From assembly GCF_000220395.1 (NCBI RefSeq), contig NW_004086057.1, positions 94,512 to 158,511 on the forward strand: 64,000 bases of DNA. The letters are read 5' to 3'. Source of the DNA: Ichthyophthirius multifiliis. Taxonomy: Eukaryota > Ciliophora > Oligohymenophorea > Hymenostomatida. The position numbers and the translations under genes are program-made. Positions within the stretch are counted from its first letter, which is position 1. The number at the start of each line of letters is the position of its first letter. Shown here piece after piece: positions 1-11,461 of this stretch. The notes under the pieces are model-generated. The model saw nothing but the letters and a program-made list of their open reading frames with translations. It was not told where the DNA came from and did no database searches.

Positions 1-1
1 T

Positions 2-1253
2 CTAAAAAATTTAAGTTTATTATATAAGAAGATTAAAACTAAAAATGATTTTTTAAAGAAAAGAATACATTTGTAAAATTGGTTTTTGGAATTTAAAAAA
101 AATGAAAAGATAATTTAAAAAAGGCAAATTTGGCTTAAAAAAAGATCTTTTTAATCTTTATAAAAATATGTTTAATATTGTTTTAAAGTAAATTACGTGA
201 AAATAAATAATTAGATTTGTCTTAAAAAAGTTTTTTTCTAAAAATGGAATAAAAAATTAAATTTTAAATAAAATAAAGAATTAGTTTTTCCCTTTTTAGA
301 TTAAATTTTGAATTCTTTTTTAAAGAGAGTTTTTTGGTTAAAATTAAAGAAATCTTATTAAATTTAAAAAAGCATTTTTTTACTTTAAAAAATAATTAAA
401 ATTAATTAATTTGAAAAGTTTATATATTTATTAAAATTAAAGTCTTATTTTTATAAAAAGTTGAATTTCTTTATAGCACGTTAATAATATAAAAAATATA
501 AGAAAAACTTTTTTGAATGGAAAAAAATGTTTATTTAAATAAAAAATAAAGAAAAGAAAGTTATTAGTATCCTAAATTTAATTTTTAATGCTATTTTATT
601 TAATATTAAGGTTAAAACGTTCTTTTCTTTAATAAAATACAAACAATTTAAAGTTTTGAAAAGAAATTCTTTCATTTAATATGCTAAAAAATTATCTCTT
701 AAATCCCTTTTTTTATTAAAGAAATATGCAATGTAATTTTTTTTTTATTATTAATATTTTTTATATTTTTTTATTTAAAAGACGAAATAAAATAGGAAAA
801 AATATATAATATTGTTATTAATAAAGAATTCTTAAATATTATTTGAATACTTGGGTTTCTAAATTTGTTTAAAGTGGTTCAGGAAGAAATTATTGGAATG
901 ATAATGTACCTTTAAATAAAAAAATTTAATAAATTTAAAATAAATAATAATATTTTAATACTACTTGCAGCACATATAAAAGTATTCTTATGCCAGAAGA
1001 TAGTAATAATTAAAAGAATTAATAAGTTGATATGTAAGTAGAAAGAACAGAAAATGAAATTAATTATTATAATCATACTTTTAATGATTATAATTATCAT
1101 AATAATAATAACAATAATAATGAACTTTAAAATTAATAAATTGAAGAATTATTTAAAAACGATTAATAGCCGATATATTTACAAAATATTGAAGAAAAAA
1201 ATGAAGACAGTTCTATAAGTATTTCGAATAGAAATAAAAAATAAATTTTTTGA
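2..1253 (+). CDS. Sfi1-like centrin-binding repeat protein, 3' part
   Basis: The gene is open at the left edge, so its 5' end is missing. Exon 1 runs to 732, a 49-bp GT...AG intron spans 733-781, and exon 2 runs from 782 to TGA at 1251-1253, giving about 400 residues. The exon 1 part is Lys/Phe/Leu-rich and carries irregular repeats ending in aromatic-Trp-Lys cores (QNWFLEF, FFEWKKMF, YYLNTWVSKF). This resembles the Sfi1 consensus of spaced Leu/Phe followed by W-[KR], which binds centrin in basal bodies and contractile cytoskeleton. The last 110 residues are acidic, Asn/Gln-rich and contain an Asn run. Removing the intron changes frame exactly from the upstream to the downstream ORF, which supports the join. 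Family assignment rests on the repeat pattern only; ciliates have many Sfi1-like proteins. Confidence 0.6.
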
Positions 1254-1352
1254 AAAAAAAATATAAAAAATATATATTTTGAAAAAAAAATAAAAAAATA
1301 TAAAATTATACTTAAAATACATATATTTTTATTAAAATAAGATAAAAAATAA

Positions 1353-3363
1353 ATGAAAAAATTAATTAAAAATATTAAATAAGTTTAATATTTAAGGCTT
1401 AATGTAAAAATGCCTTTTAAAAATTACAAATAAATCAATGACAAAACACCAATTGAAATTTAAACTTAAGAAATCATTTAAAATTTATAAAATCAAATAC
1501 TTTTAGCTAATGATTCAAATTAAAAAACCATTGATTTTTTTACAGATAACCTTTAAGAATTTAAATTAAAACTTGATTTTTAATAAAAAATATGTGAAAT
1601 TTTCAATTAATAATTTAATAAAAATAAATCATTAAATTAAACAATATAAGATATTTAGTTTATTTTACTTTTTTCTTTTGTTTAATTTCCTTTATAGTAA
1701 AAATAAAATTAATATATAAGAAAAATTCTAAATATGCTCTTAAATATAGAAGAATAATTTCAAAAAGTCATCATTTTTGCAACTTTATTAAATGAATTTA
1801 TTAAGATTTCATTATGTGAATAGAAAAATTAAAAAACTTCTGAATTTTTAAAAGGAATATAAATATAATAAGCATAAAAATATCTTATTGATATTTCAAT
1901 ATAAAATTAATTTAATGTACATATTAATTAAATTGAAGATGAGAAAATTAAACTTAAATGTATATATACTTTATTTGATTTAGTTTATTATGGACTATGT
2001 GAAAATTTAGCTACTTCATCTTAAGTTTCTACTTTAACTTATTTTTATACTTCTATTACTCATCTTTACTAATTGAATTAATATTAAAAAGAATCTTTTT
2101 AATTTAAGTATAAGAAATAATTCTATTACATATATATAATTTATTTATTTATTTAAAAAAAAAAAAGTTTAAATTAGTTAAAAATAATTGTATAAATAAA
2201 AAATCTAAATAAATAAATATATGGAAAATTAAGAAATTATTAAGCAGATTTTATTCGATTTTAAGTTTAAAATTTTATAAATAATGAATCTATATTAGTA
2301 ATAAAACATTTAAACTATTATCTTTTCATACTTTCAAATATAAATTTATATTCACTTTCAATAGAAAAAGATTTGGATTTTTTAATTTAAAAAGTCGAAA
2401 ATTTACTTATTGATTAATTTGATTAGCTATCTATTTTTGCTAAAAAAAGCATTTTTTTTTCACTTAATAAAATGAGTACTAAAATATACAAAAATACACG
2501 TCTTTTATATAAAAAAATGCTTTCAGAATAATATTTAGATTAGAATAAAAACGATAAATGTTTTTTATAATATTTAGCTGTAGTGTATACTACAGGATTA
2601 TATAAAATGATTTTATCAACTAAGGATATTGATATCTAACTAATCTATGCGTTATTAAAAGATTGTTAATATTTTAGTAAAGATGAAAAAATAGATTTTA
2701 TTTTGAAAACTTGTAATTATTTTTTTAAAGCAAGAATTTTTGATCAAAGATTTTGGGATTTATATTTATAAATATTGGAAAATAATGATAATATTCTCAA
2801 AAATCAAAATAATTTTTATAATGCGAATCTTATTTCTACAGCTATAACTTGCTTTAAATAGGAAGTTAATAATAATTAATTATTAGATAAAATGGAAATA
2901 TTAAATAAGAAATTAGTAAACCATAAGAATTATGATATATATGTTATTTAGAATAGATTAAAAAATACTTAATCTGAATAATCTTTATTCGAAACTAGAT
3001 TTAATGCAACTTTAATTAAATTTGGAAAAAAGTTTACTAAAGAATATGCAAGTAATTATTTTTTTATATTAATATAAAATATATAAACAAAAAGTTAACG
3101 ATCTAATTAGTATAGATTTTTATTTAGAAAAAGAAAAAATAGCTATAGAAATTTAAGGAAATTAACATTATGTAACAGATTTATAATCAGGAGAGTTTTA
3201 TTTTAACTTAAATTCCTAATTTAAATAAACATATTTACTAAAAATGGGAATTTAAACTATTTATATTGGAAGTTTATAATGTTTAGATAAAAATGGACAA
3301 TATATCAATAAAGAAAGTATATTTTTGGAAGAATATAATAAAATTATAAATTAAAATAAATGA
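1353..3363 (+). CDS. RAP-domain protein
   Basis: Exons are 1353-2107, 2168-3051 and 3095-3363 (introns of 60 and 43 bp), giving 635 residues; the exon sum is a multiple of three. The C-terminus reads KIAIEIQGNQHYV, then a variable stretch, then a region ending in YLLKMGIQTIYIGSL. This is the RAP-domain layout (IE-[IV]-x-G-x-x-H-[YF] followed by K-x-x-L-x-x-x-G-[WI]). RAP proteins of alveolates and the FASTK family act on organellar, usually mitochondrial, RNA. The N-terminal 500 residues look helical and resemble the helical-repeat part of such proteins, but no named repeat was recognised. The N-terminus is Lys-rich with several Asn, compatible with a mitochondrial leader. The start is the first ATG in frame. 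Confidence 0.75.
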
Positions 3364-3454
3364 ATATTTTTAATTTTATATTAAAATAAATATTTATATA
3401 TATATATAACTCTATTTATTTTAAATATATAATAATTCTTCTTTTGTTTTTATT

Positions 3455-4007
3455 TCATATTTTATTACTTTTTTTTAATATATATATTTCTTATTAATGC
3501 ATTAATTTCATATTTTCTAATTCTCTTTTATATTTATTAATTTCCATATCTTTATCTTTGAGTTTTCCTTAATATTCATTATTAATTATATTACTTTTAA
3601 TTAAAAAAAATATATTTATATTTTCTTTTTAATTTCAAAATAATTTTACATTTCCTCTTTTAAATTTTCGGACTAATTATTATTTAAAAATACCTGCTTT
3701 TTAATATTTTAATTTTCTTATTTAAGCATTTCATTATAATTTTTTAATTCCTTTATAATTTATACATATTTTTGATTACTTATATCTATTTATTCTTTTA
3801 TCTATTCAATTTCTAAATTATTATCTTTAATTTCATTTTATTATTGCTTTATTTATTTATCATATTTATTTTTAATCACAAACTATATATTTTTTGTATT
3901 TAAATTACTTTTATAAAAAAAAAAACATTTTAGTTCGAAAAATACAAATCAATTACTTCTTGTTTCAATTTAAGTAAATTGCTAAAATTATTTTCAAATT
4001 TACTCAT
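3455..4007 (-). CDS. small coiled-coil protein
   Basis: Three exons: 4007-3927, 3882-3650 and 3593-3455, with introns 3883-3926 (44 bp) and 3594-3649 (56 bp). The spliced length is 453 nt, 150 residues. After a hydrophobic N-terminal stretch (LLKLKQEVIDLYF) the protein is nearly all Glu/Lys/Gln/Asn heptads, as in EIEQIKEQI and KDKDMEINKYKRELENMKL, so a continuous coiled coil is expected. The family was not recognised; a ciliary or basal-body structural role would be a guess. The splice pattern is supported because each reading frame is blocked by TGA outside its exon. It lies 111 bp beyond the stop of the Nudix-type gene, on the same strand. Confidence 0.65.
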
Positions 4008-4118
4008 AGATAATTAAACAAAAATAATATTAGTTTTTTAAAAAAAAAATTAAAAAAATAAAACAAATAATATTTTTTTTAACAAAAAAATATAATATAA
4101 GATAAAAATTTAAATACT

Positions 4119-5207
4119 TCAGGTTTAATTATTAGAAATAAATTTGAAATATTGTTAAATAGCCTTAAAATGTCCTTCACAAATACCTTCACCTAAAAAA
4201 TTAGGATAAACTCCAACCAGTGATCTAATACCAAGCTTAAATTCATTATGATTAATACTAATACCTCCCTAAAGTTCACTATCGAGAAAGCCAGAATCAT
4301 AGAAATGATTATTATTGACAATTTTAAAAAGGAAATCTTAATTAATCCATGCTGAGTAATCAAGTAAATTTTTATTTTGAGATAATTCTATATTTTTATA
4401 ATTTTCTCTTACTTTTAAATAATAAAACAATTAAACAGAACTTTGCTAAGGTAAATTAATAAAAAAATCATTAGGAAAAATACTTTCGTAAGTATAAAAA
4501 AGTAAAAAATCTTAAACTGAATGAAGTACATTTTTTTAATTGATAATTAATTAATTTTAAAAAAGGAATTTTTTTTTCTTATTTAAAGTTCTTTTTGTAT
4601 TATTTCTTGTTTTTCTTTATTAATCTTTATTATCTTCTATTTTTTCCTCTTCTTCTTCGAAAACATTTTTATCTTCGTTTTCTAACAAAATTATCTATAG
4701 TCCTATTGTTTCATGTATAAGCCTTAATAAACCTTAATTTATACTTTCTCCTTTTTAAAAAGTTCCTCCTACAAAAAGCCATGCACAAGGAAAATTAAAC
4801 TAATTATGGGCTTTTTTTGTTATAAGGAGATTGTTCTCATTATCAAAAATCAAAGCAAATATTTCAACTTAAGCACTAGGAGGCTTTTAACATTATGAAA
4901 AATCGAAAAAATGGGCATATTAAATGAATTTTTTACCAGAACAATTATCAGAATGTTAAAAAATTACTCTTTTTTTTACTTTTTGTTCCTTAGCTTGTTA
5001 CTTTTGTTATTCTTTTTAGTCTTTTTGTATCTCTTTTATTCGAAGGTAGCCTTCTTCAGTATTTAAATAAATATTTATTAATTAGTCTTATTGATTTAGA
5101 TTTAGACTTTGAAAAATACAAGGGCCAACTTATATATTTTAAAAACTTGTGTTTAATTGTATTTTTGTATATTAAGGTTGTTTTAAAATTATTTTTTTTT
5201 ATTCCAT
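4119..5207 (-). CDS. Nudix-fold protein with degenerate Nudix box
   Basis: Single exon of 363 codons, 362 residues, from ATG at 5207 to TGA at 4119. Around residues 110-175 the segment VEIFALIFDNENNLLITKK leads into WLFVGGTFQKGES and then RLIHETIGL. Spacing fits the Nudix box G-x5-E-x7-R-E-U-x-E-E-x-G-U, but the REUxEE core reads RLIHET, so two of the three metal-binding Glu are gone. An acidic low-complexity insert (EEEEEK) follows, then a C-terminal region ending in a motif rich in Gly (FLGEGICEGHF). The protein may therefore bind a nucleotide or RNA without hydrolysing it, or be inactive. The N-terminus contains a charged helix. It is divergently spaced from nothing obvious; coaE lies upstream on the same strand. 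Confidence 0.7.
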
Positions 5208-5364
5208 TTTTTTTTCTTTTTAATTGGAGATATAATATTTTTTTAGTAAAATATATGATTTTTTTAGTGAAATATATAGATATAATTATTTTCTTTTAAA
5301 TTTAAAAATACTAAAAGATTAAAATCTTTTAAAAAAAAAGAAATAATTTAAATAAAAATTGTAT

Positions 5365-5367
<3 letters not shown>

Positions 5368-5425
<58 letters not shown>
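5368..5425. repeat. (TA)n tract
   Basis: About 58 bp of uninterrupted TA just beyond the stop codon of coaE, in the spacer before the Nudix-type gene. Length may be polymorphic or misassembled. Confidence 0.95.
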
Positions 5426-5428
<3 letters not shown>

Positions 5429-5437
5429 TTATTTTTT

Positions 5438-6107
5438 TCATAATACTAATTCTGGTATTTTTCTTGAAATACTATTATATAATTAAGGTTTAGTACCATC
5501 ATTACATAATAATATCGTAGCTTTTTCACATTTTTATACTAAAGAGCTTTCTCTTTTTACTAAATCAGAAGCTTATTCATATAAAATTCCATCTTTTTCC
5601 ATAAGTCTTTGGATTTATGTTTACTCAGAAGAAACATAAACAGAAATAATAGGAAAGCACATATACTTTAATAAATATGAATCAAATATATTTGGAGCAT
5701 TTAAAACGAATAGGTTTTCATTTTATTTAAAGGCGATTCTGTAAATTTCTTTTAAAATCTAAATGTTAGTATAATATGAAATAAAACTTTATAATTAAGT
5801 TCTTTCGAATTCAGAAGTGACAATTTTATTTACATTTTTTAAATCCAAATCACCGTTTTCGAGAAGGATTTGGCTTCCGTATTTTTCTTTGAGCTTATTT
5901 GTACCGGGATTTCCATTTTTGAAAGCTTTTTGTTAACATTCTTCATATGTTAATACTGACATTCTTAGGTTTTTCTTAAAATAATCACATGCTGAAGATT
6001 TTCCGCATGCTTTTCCACCTTTTTTTATTAATTATTTAATTTTATTTAATCTAATTTTATTTTTAACCTGTTATTCCTATAATGGATATCTTATTTGCTA
6101 TATTCAT
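5438..6107 (-). CDS. coaE: dephospho-CoA kinase
   Basis: Exons 6107-6068 and 6018-5438, separated by a 49-bp intron (6019-6067); the spliced ORF is 207 codons, 206 residues, the usual CoaE size. The intron sits inside the P-loop: splicing yields IIGITGGKACGKSS, the Walker A of dephospho-CoA kinase. Further family landmarks are LILLENGDLDL-type sequence around residue 60, YRIAFK-N-LFVLNAP (Walker-B-like strand) and SVYVSSEQTQIQRLMEKDG, matching the lid region with V-x-x-x-x-x-x-Q-x-x-R. The enzyme phosphorylates the 3'-OH of dephospho-CoA, the last step of coenzyme A synthesis. The lid Asp-Gly pair is kept. The chosen ATG starts 10 residues before the P-loop; the frame stays open upstream with hydrophobic codons but has no earlier ATG. 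Confidence 0.9.
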
Positions 6108-6994
6108 GACAAGGAATATTATTGCTATTGGAATACCAACTCTTATGTATATATTTATTGGCGTAAAGTTAGTGTAGCAAGTAAAGAAGTTACCTAAATA
6201 TATAACTATAAAAGATATTATACTATCTATTTTGTAAAGCTTTTTTATTCTTTTTAGTTTAACATTACTAGAAATACAAACATTGTTAAAAAAATCAAAT
6301 AAAAAGGATATAATATAAATATTTCAAAATATGAAAAAGGAGGTTCTTCAGTTATTTATTCCATTTTCTTTTTATATATATATATATATTTTTAAAATTA
6401 AAATAATAATTATAAATTTAATTACTATTTTAAATTTACTTATTCTTTAAAAATTTAAAAAAATGACGAATAAATATTATATTTTTAATAGAAAAACATA
6501 AAATAAATAAATACTAAAATAAAAATTCGTAAATATTAAAAAACATATTTTATTTGTAATAATCTTAAAACAATTAATAATTTATATTTTCGATATTTTT
6601 TAAATTTAATATATATTTTAATTTAATAAAAACATATTATCTTTGTTTTATTTTAATATTTAATTTTTATTTTTATTTTTATTTTTCGTTTTTTTTAGTC
6701 TAAATTAGTTTTTTTCATTTATATAAAATATGTCATTAAATAATAAATTTTTATATATATTTTGTTATAGTTTTAATATTATTTATATTTTAAATAATAA
6801 TTCAAGTTCTTATATTTAATATATTTTTATATTATTAATATTAAAGTTATTAATTATTTTTATATAATATTTTCTAAATTTAAATTTTTTATTTAAATAA
6901 ATAATTTAAACAATTTAATATTTTTTTTAAAAAAAAAAAATTGGTTATTAAATTATAATAATTAAAAAAATATGAAGCTTTTAAAATAATATGA
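6108..6994. other. non-coding spacer
   Basis: A/T-rich stretch with runs of T and TA. A TGA-free frame starts at an ATG near 6464 but its codon content (Ile, Asn, Leu, Phe, Lys almost only) looks like spacer. No convincing gene. Confidence 0.5.
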
Positions 6995-7518
6995 TAAACA
7001 TTTATATTTACATTAATTATTAGACAAATAATTAAATAATTAGGATTAAAATTTAAAATAAGAAAGCAACCTAAAAATAATAAAAAAGAAATTACAAATG
7101 AAACATTAAATTAAAGAAATGATATAGATTGCGAAAAACTAGAATTAAAAGATTTAAAATTAAATACAGAACTTTAAGAATTATAAAACAAAATATTAAA
7201 TTTGGAAAATAAAATCAAAAATATAAATAAAACAAACAAACAATCAAATAAAGAAAATAATAATTCTTTAAATTATTAAGTAAAAAAAAATATAATATTT
7301 TTATTTTATAATTTTATAAAAAAAAAGTTTGATAAAAATATTTAGACAATAAAAAAATTAGAAAAAGAGATTAAAAGTTATAATATAACAGATTCTTTAG
7401 TTAGTTCAGAAAATGATAGCATGAAAAAAAAAACAATAATTTTAATATTAAAAAAAAATATAGTAGGATTAAATATAAAATACAATGAATAAAATAAAAT
7501 TATTAGAAGATAATAATG

Positions 7519-7581
<63 letters not shown>

Positions 7582-7999
7582 AAAAAAAGGTTTTAAATAA
7601 TTTTAAATCTTAAAATGATATAAAAAATAGTTCATTAAAACAAAATAAAGTTAGTTCTAAAAATTCTTTGAGTATTAATTCTAATAAAAGCAAGAAAAAC
7701 TGTTCTTTAAAAAAACAAAAATCTACAATAAATAATTTTAAACAGAATTTAAATATTTGCAATTAAAACTAAGATTTTAATTAAATCAAATAAAAAAATA
7801 TTTTGCTTTTACAATAAAAATTAAAATTATAAAAAAAAATTAAATTGCAAGAAAAAATAAGAATTTATTAGATGATTATAAAAAATTACAAATTTAATTT
7901 GAAAAATCTGTCCGAATAAGAAAACAATAAAAAAGTATTATATAAAATTTAAAAAACGAATATCAAAAATAAAATATAAGTAGAAATATAAATAAATGA
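6995..7999 (+). CDS. Asn-rich coiled-coil protein, exon structure unresolved
   Basis: Coding-type sequence is clear but jumps between frames. Frame 2 from 6995 encodes KLELKDLKLNTELQELQNKI and similar coiled coil; a 48-bp GT...AG intron at 7280-7327 is likely. An (AAT)n run (7512-7577) encodes about 20 Asn in frame 0. The end (about 7830-7999, frame 2) reads NLLDDYKKLQIQF and KSIIQNLKNEYQKQN before TGA at 7997-7999. The frame changes fall at A-runs and each needs one extra base, as in other genes of this window. No start codon is assigned: the candidate ATG at 6972 is out of frame with the first coding block and no GT lies between them. Family not recognised. Confidence 0.4.
7512..7577 (+). 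repeat. (AAT)n trinucleotide tract, poly-Asn
   Basis: About 22 AAT units after a GAT AAT AAT GAT lead, in the reading frame of the surrounding coiled-coil gene, giving a poly-Asn run typical of ciliates. Confidence 0.85.
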
Positions 8000-8061
8000 T
8001 AAAAAAATATTATATTTTTTTATGTAAAATTTATATATATTTTGCCTAATAATTATAAAAA

Positions 8062-8093
<32 letters not shown>

Positions 8094-9111
8094 AAAATAT
8101 ATTAATTTTTAAAGTTCTTAATTTAATTCATTATATTTATTAAATTATTATAAATATTATAAAATATTTAATTTTAATATAGTTTTATTACAATATTATT
8201 ATTAAAGTTTTAATGAATTTCGAATTAAATTTCATAATTTTTTAATTATATATACATAATAAATTTAACGAGGATTATGTTGTTATTGATTTATTTAGAA
8301 AACTATAAAATAAAATTATTTTTAAATTATAAAAACTTTATAGATAAATAATAATATACGCATATTAATTTTTGTAATTTTTTGTTTTATTATTTTCTCA
8401 ATCCATATTATATTTTAAATACTTTGTTTTTCATTTTTTTTTTAATTCTGTTTTATTCATTCATTTATTTTAATATTAAGGCCATTTCGTTTTAATTTAT
8501 TTCTTAAAAAAGTTATACTTTTTTGATAATAATTTTATTTAATTTTAATCAAAATCTTTTAAAATTATTTTTTTTGTCTTTTAATGGGTTAATTAATAAT
8601 AATTACTATTCATTTTGATATTTCTCTGTCGTTAAAAGACTAAATGACGGGTTAATTTGTTTATGAATAGTATTAACTTTAATGAATTTTTTAATTTTAG
8701 AATTAATTAAAAGACTAAGAGTTTAAAAAAATTATAATTATTTTTTATTTATATTAAATTTTATAAAAAAATAAATAATCGTTAAATTAAAAAATGTTTT
8801 ATATATAACTATATATTATTTTATTAAAAAAACAAATGACATTTTCAATTTAATTTTATTTTAATAAAATAACTTTTATTAATTTTTAACTTTTTTCTCT
8901 TAAATATATAATTATTAATTATTTATATCTATTTTTTTAAATTTATATTAAAAATATTTTTTTTTATCATTTAATATACTTTTACTTTTTAAATATTTTT
9001 TTTTATTTAATAAATTTTTTATTTATAAAGCACTACTTATGGGTCCTAGATAATCTGTAAATCATCATGTATTTTTTTATTTTTTTAAATAAAAATAATT
9101 AAATTATAAAG
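8000..9111. other. spacer with an inverted-repeat cluster
   Basis: No gene seen. It contains the inverted repeats at 8576-8715, listed separately. The remainder is T- and A-runs. Confidence 0.55.
8576..8715. repeat. cluster of inverted and direct repeats
   Basis: GTCTTTTAAT (8576-8585) is the inverse of ATTAAAAGAC (8706-8715), and GTTAAAAGAC (8631-8640) is a near copy of the latter. ACTATTCAT (8605-8613) pairs with ATGAATAGT (8663-8671). GGGTTAATT occurs at 8586-8594 and again at 8649-8657. Such order is unusual in the otherwise structureless spacer; it could be a small structured RNA or a control element. Confidence 0.5.
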
Positions 9112-9844
9112 ATGTTATTATTTGGATAATAAGGTTCAGGAAAAACAACATTTTTATATGAAAATTTATTATAAGGAAGTATGTAAAATAAAATAAACAT
9201 ATTTTAAAATTAAAAATGAATTAAAACCAAAAGAATGGGAAGAAAATATGGAATAAATAAAATCTTCTTTAGGTTATAATTATGAAATTATATTTTAAGA
9301 AAATGAAGAAAAATATGGAGTTTGGGATATATCAAATCATCCTGAAGTAAAATAAATATATGGTAAAAAATAATAAAAAAGTTTGTCTGCTTACATGATG
9401 TATTTATAAAAACGATTCCTTTTACAGGAATTATTTATATGGTTAGGCCAAAATATCAAGATTATTAATTATAATTAAATAAAATACAAGAAATAGGATA
9501 ATCAAGATAATAAATACATTTATTAGCTAATAATAAATATTTTAATAATAAATTTTTTGTCATTATTTTAAATGTAATTAATTTTATTATCGAAATTATA
9601 ATTTTTTTTAATTTTTTAGATTGATTAATAATTATTATTTAAAGATGATAGTGATGAATAAGCAAATTAACTAAAATCAAATGAAGTTATTGAAGAAATG
9701 AAAGAGCTTTTAAAATTTGATTAAATTTCAACTCCTTATAAAGCAGTAGTTATGTTAGATAGGAAAATGTATTAAGCATATCCAAAAGTTTGGGAGATAA
9801 TTAGAAATATGATAACTAAAATTAAAATTGCATAAAAGCATTGA
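9112..9844 (+). CDS. ARF-like small GTPase-related protein
   Basis: Four exons: 9112-9178, 9234-9346, 9382-9573 and 9620-9844, with introns of 55, 35 and 46 bp. The spliced length is 597 nt, 198 residues, normal for the ARF/SAR group. Residues 1-15 read MLLFGQQGSGKTTFL, a P-loop at the very N-terminus with no myristoylated helix. EEKYGVWDISNHPE is the G3 region (WDxxG with Gly replaced by Ser-Asn). FTGIIYMV and FFVIILN are core strands. The G4 motif expected after FFVIILN (NKxD) reads LNIDQQ across the last intron, so the Lys and the standard spacing are lost. It may bind nucleotide weakly or act as a scaffold. The exact sub-family (ARL, SRPRB-like or other) is not decided. Confidence 0.75.
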
Positions 9845-10693
9845 TTTAAAAAAAAAATTATATAATGTATAAAAATTAGTTATAAAAAAATAATATAAGA
9901 ACATAATAAACTTTATAACTTAGAAAAATGCTTAAGTTTGCTATGTATTAGTCTTTTGATATTATATATTTAGTTTTTTTTTTTAATTAAAAAAAATATA
10001 TACAGTTTATTGATTTACATATTCATTTACTTTTTATTACATAATTATAAATAATATATTTTTTTAATGATAAATTTTATATATAATTTCTTTTTATATA
10101 AATCAAAATAGATTAATAATTTAAATTTATATATTTTAATACTAAAATATCAAATAATTAAACATAATCTAAATTTTATCAAAGATTAAATATAATTTAA
10201 TAATACTTTTTTTATATTTTTTTATAAATATTTATTTTAATGTATTTTGTAATTAAATAAAATATATATTTATTATAAATTTTAGGCACTATAATAATTT
10301 ATTACAATGTTAATATAAATAATTAATATTTTTTTAATTCTAATATATGATATTTGAATCTTTTTTGTTACTTTAGCAATTACTATTAATATTTATTTTA
10401 ATTTAATTACTAAGAAAATTTTTATAAATTAATAATTTATATTTTTATTTTCCAAAATAATTTGTGCTATTTAATATTGCAGTCATATATATCAGTTAAA
10501 TTAATAGTATATACTTTATAAATTAAATTAATATGATAAATAATATGTAATTTTCAATAACTTTTAAAATATATTGAATGATTATTTTTTTAATAATTAT
10601 TATATATCTAATTAATAAAAGTATTTTAAATGAATTAAAAATTTTACATATTACATAGTAACTAAAAAAAAACATTATCAAGATCAAAATATA
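9845..10693. other. non-coding spacer
   Basis: A/T-rich. A 30-codon ORF begins at an ATG near 9930, but nothing suggests a real gene. Confidence 0.5.
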
Positions 10694-11314
10694 ATGACTA
10701 TTTTAATATAATAAAAAAGATTCTTTAAATATATAACTGAAGAAATTTGCTATTCTTAAAATAATTTTTGGGATTAAATAAATAATTAAAAATAAATTAA
10801 TTTCCTTTAATATAAATACTTTTAAATAAATTAATTAGAATTAATAAAAATATCATCAAAGTAAATACACTTAATACAATCTAAATAATTAATTATAAAA
10901 ATAAAACCTTATTTAGAATATAAATTTAAGTAAAAGTAAAATATAACTGATTTTTAAAAAAGTTTATATTATAACCATTTCAATTTAATCAACTTTTAAA
11001 AAGATAAAATTTTATATAATATTTTAAAATATAAATTATAGTTTTAGTTCAAGTATATTTTCATTAATATTAAAATTATTTTAATAAAACATAATTATGT
11101 ATTATTTTTAATTAATAAAAATATTTGCTTTATATTTTTTTATGAAAATGAAATTATAGTATATAATTTATTTGAATTTTTAATTTTTACTCATTGTTTC
11201 TATTTCATAAAAACAAATATTTATGTAGTTAAATTTAAAATAAAAGTTACAATTTAAAAAGAAAATAAATTATGCTATTTTGTCCTGAAAAAAAAAATAA
11301 GTTTTCGTTTATGA
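10694..11314 (+). CDS. hypothetical basic protein
   Basis: Uninterrupted ORF in the ciliate code, ATG 10694 to TGA 11312-11314, 206 residues. It is rich in Ile, Lys, Phe, Asn and Gln but includes Trp, His, Cys and acidic residues (for example TEEICYSQNNFWDQ). No domain, signal peptide or clear membrane segment was recognised; the C-terminal half is more hydrophobic. TGA is rare in this genome, so a 207-codon open frame is only modest evidence. It may be a real gene of unknown function or a chance ORF. Confidence 0.3.
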
Positions 11315-11391
11315 TTTTTTTGTATATAATTATTTTTTTATTAAAAAAAATATATCTTAAATTAAAATAATATAGTTTAGATGATTTAAAA

Positions 11392-11416
11392 ATATATATA
11401 TATATATATATATATT
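11392..11416. repeat. (TA)n tract
   Basis: Short TA run in the spacer between two convergent coding regions. Confidence 0.9.
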
Positions 11417-11461
11417 ATATAATTTTTATTTTATATATATTATATTTTTTTCTTTTTTAAC

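Noticed and set aside
5368-5425. (TA)n tract as a telomere or origin
   Set aside because: Ciliate telomeres are G-rich repeats, and similar TA tracts occur many times in spacers and introns here.
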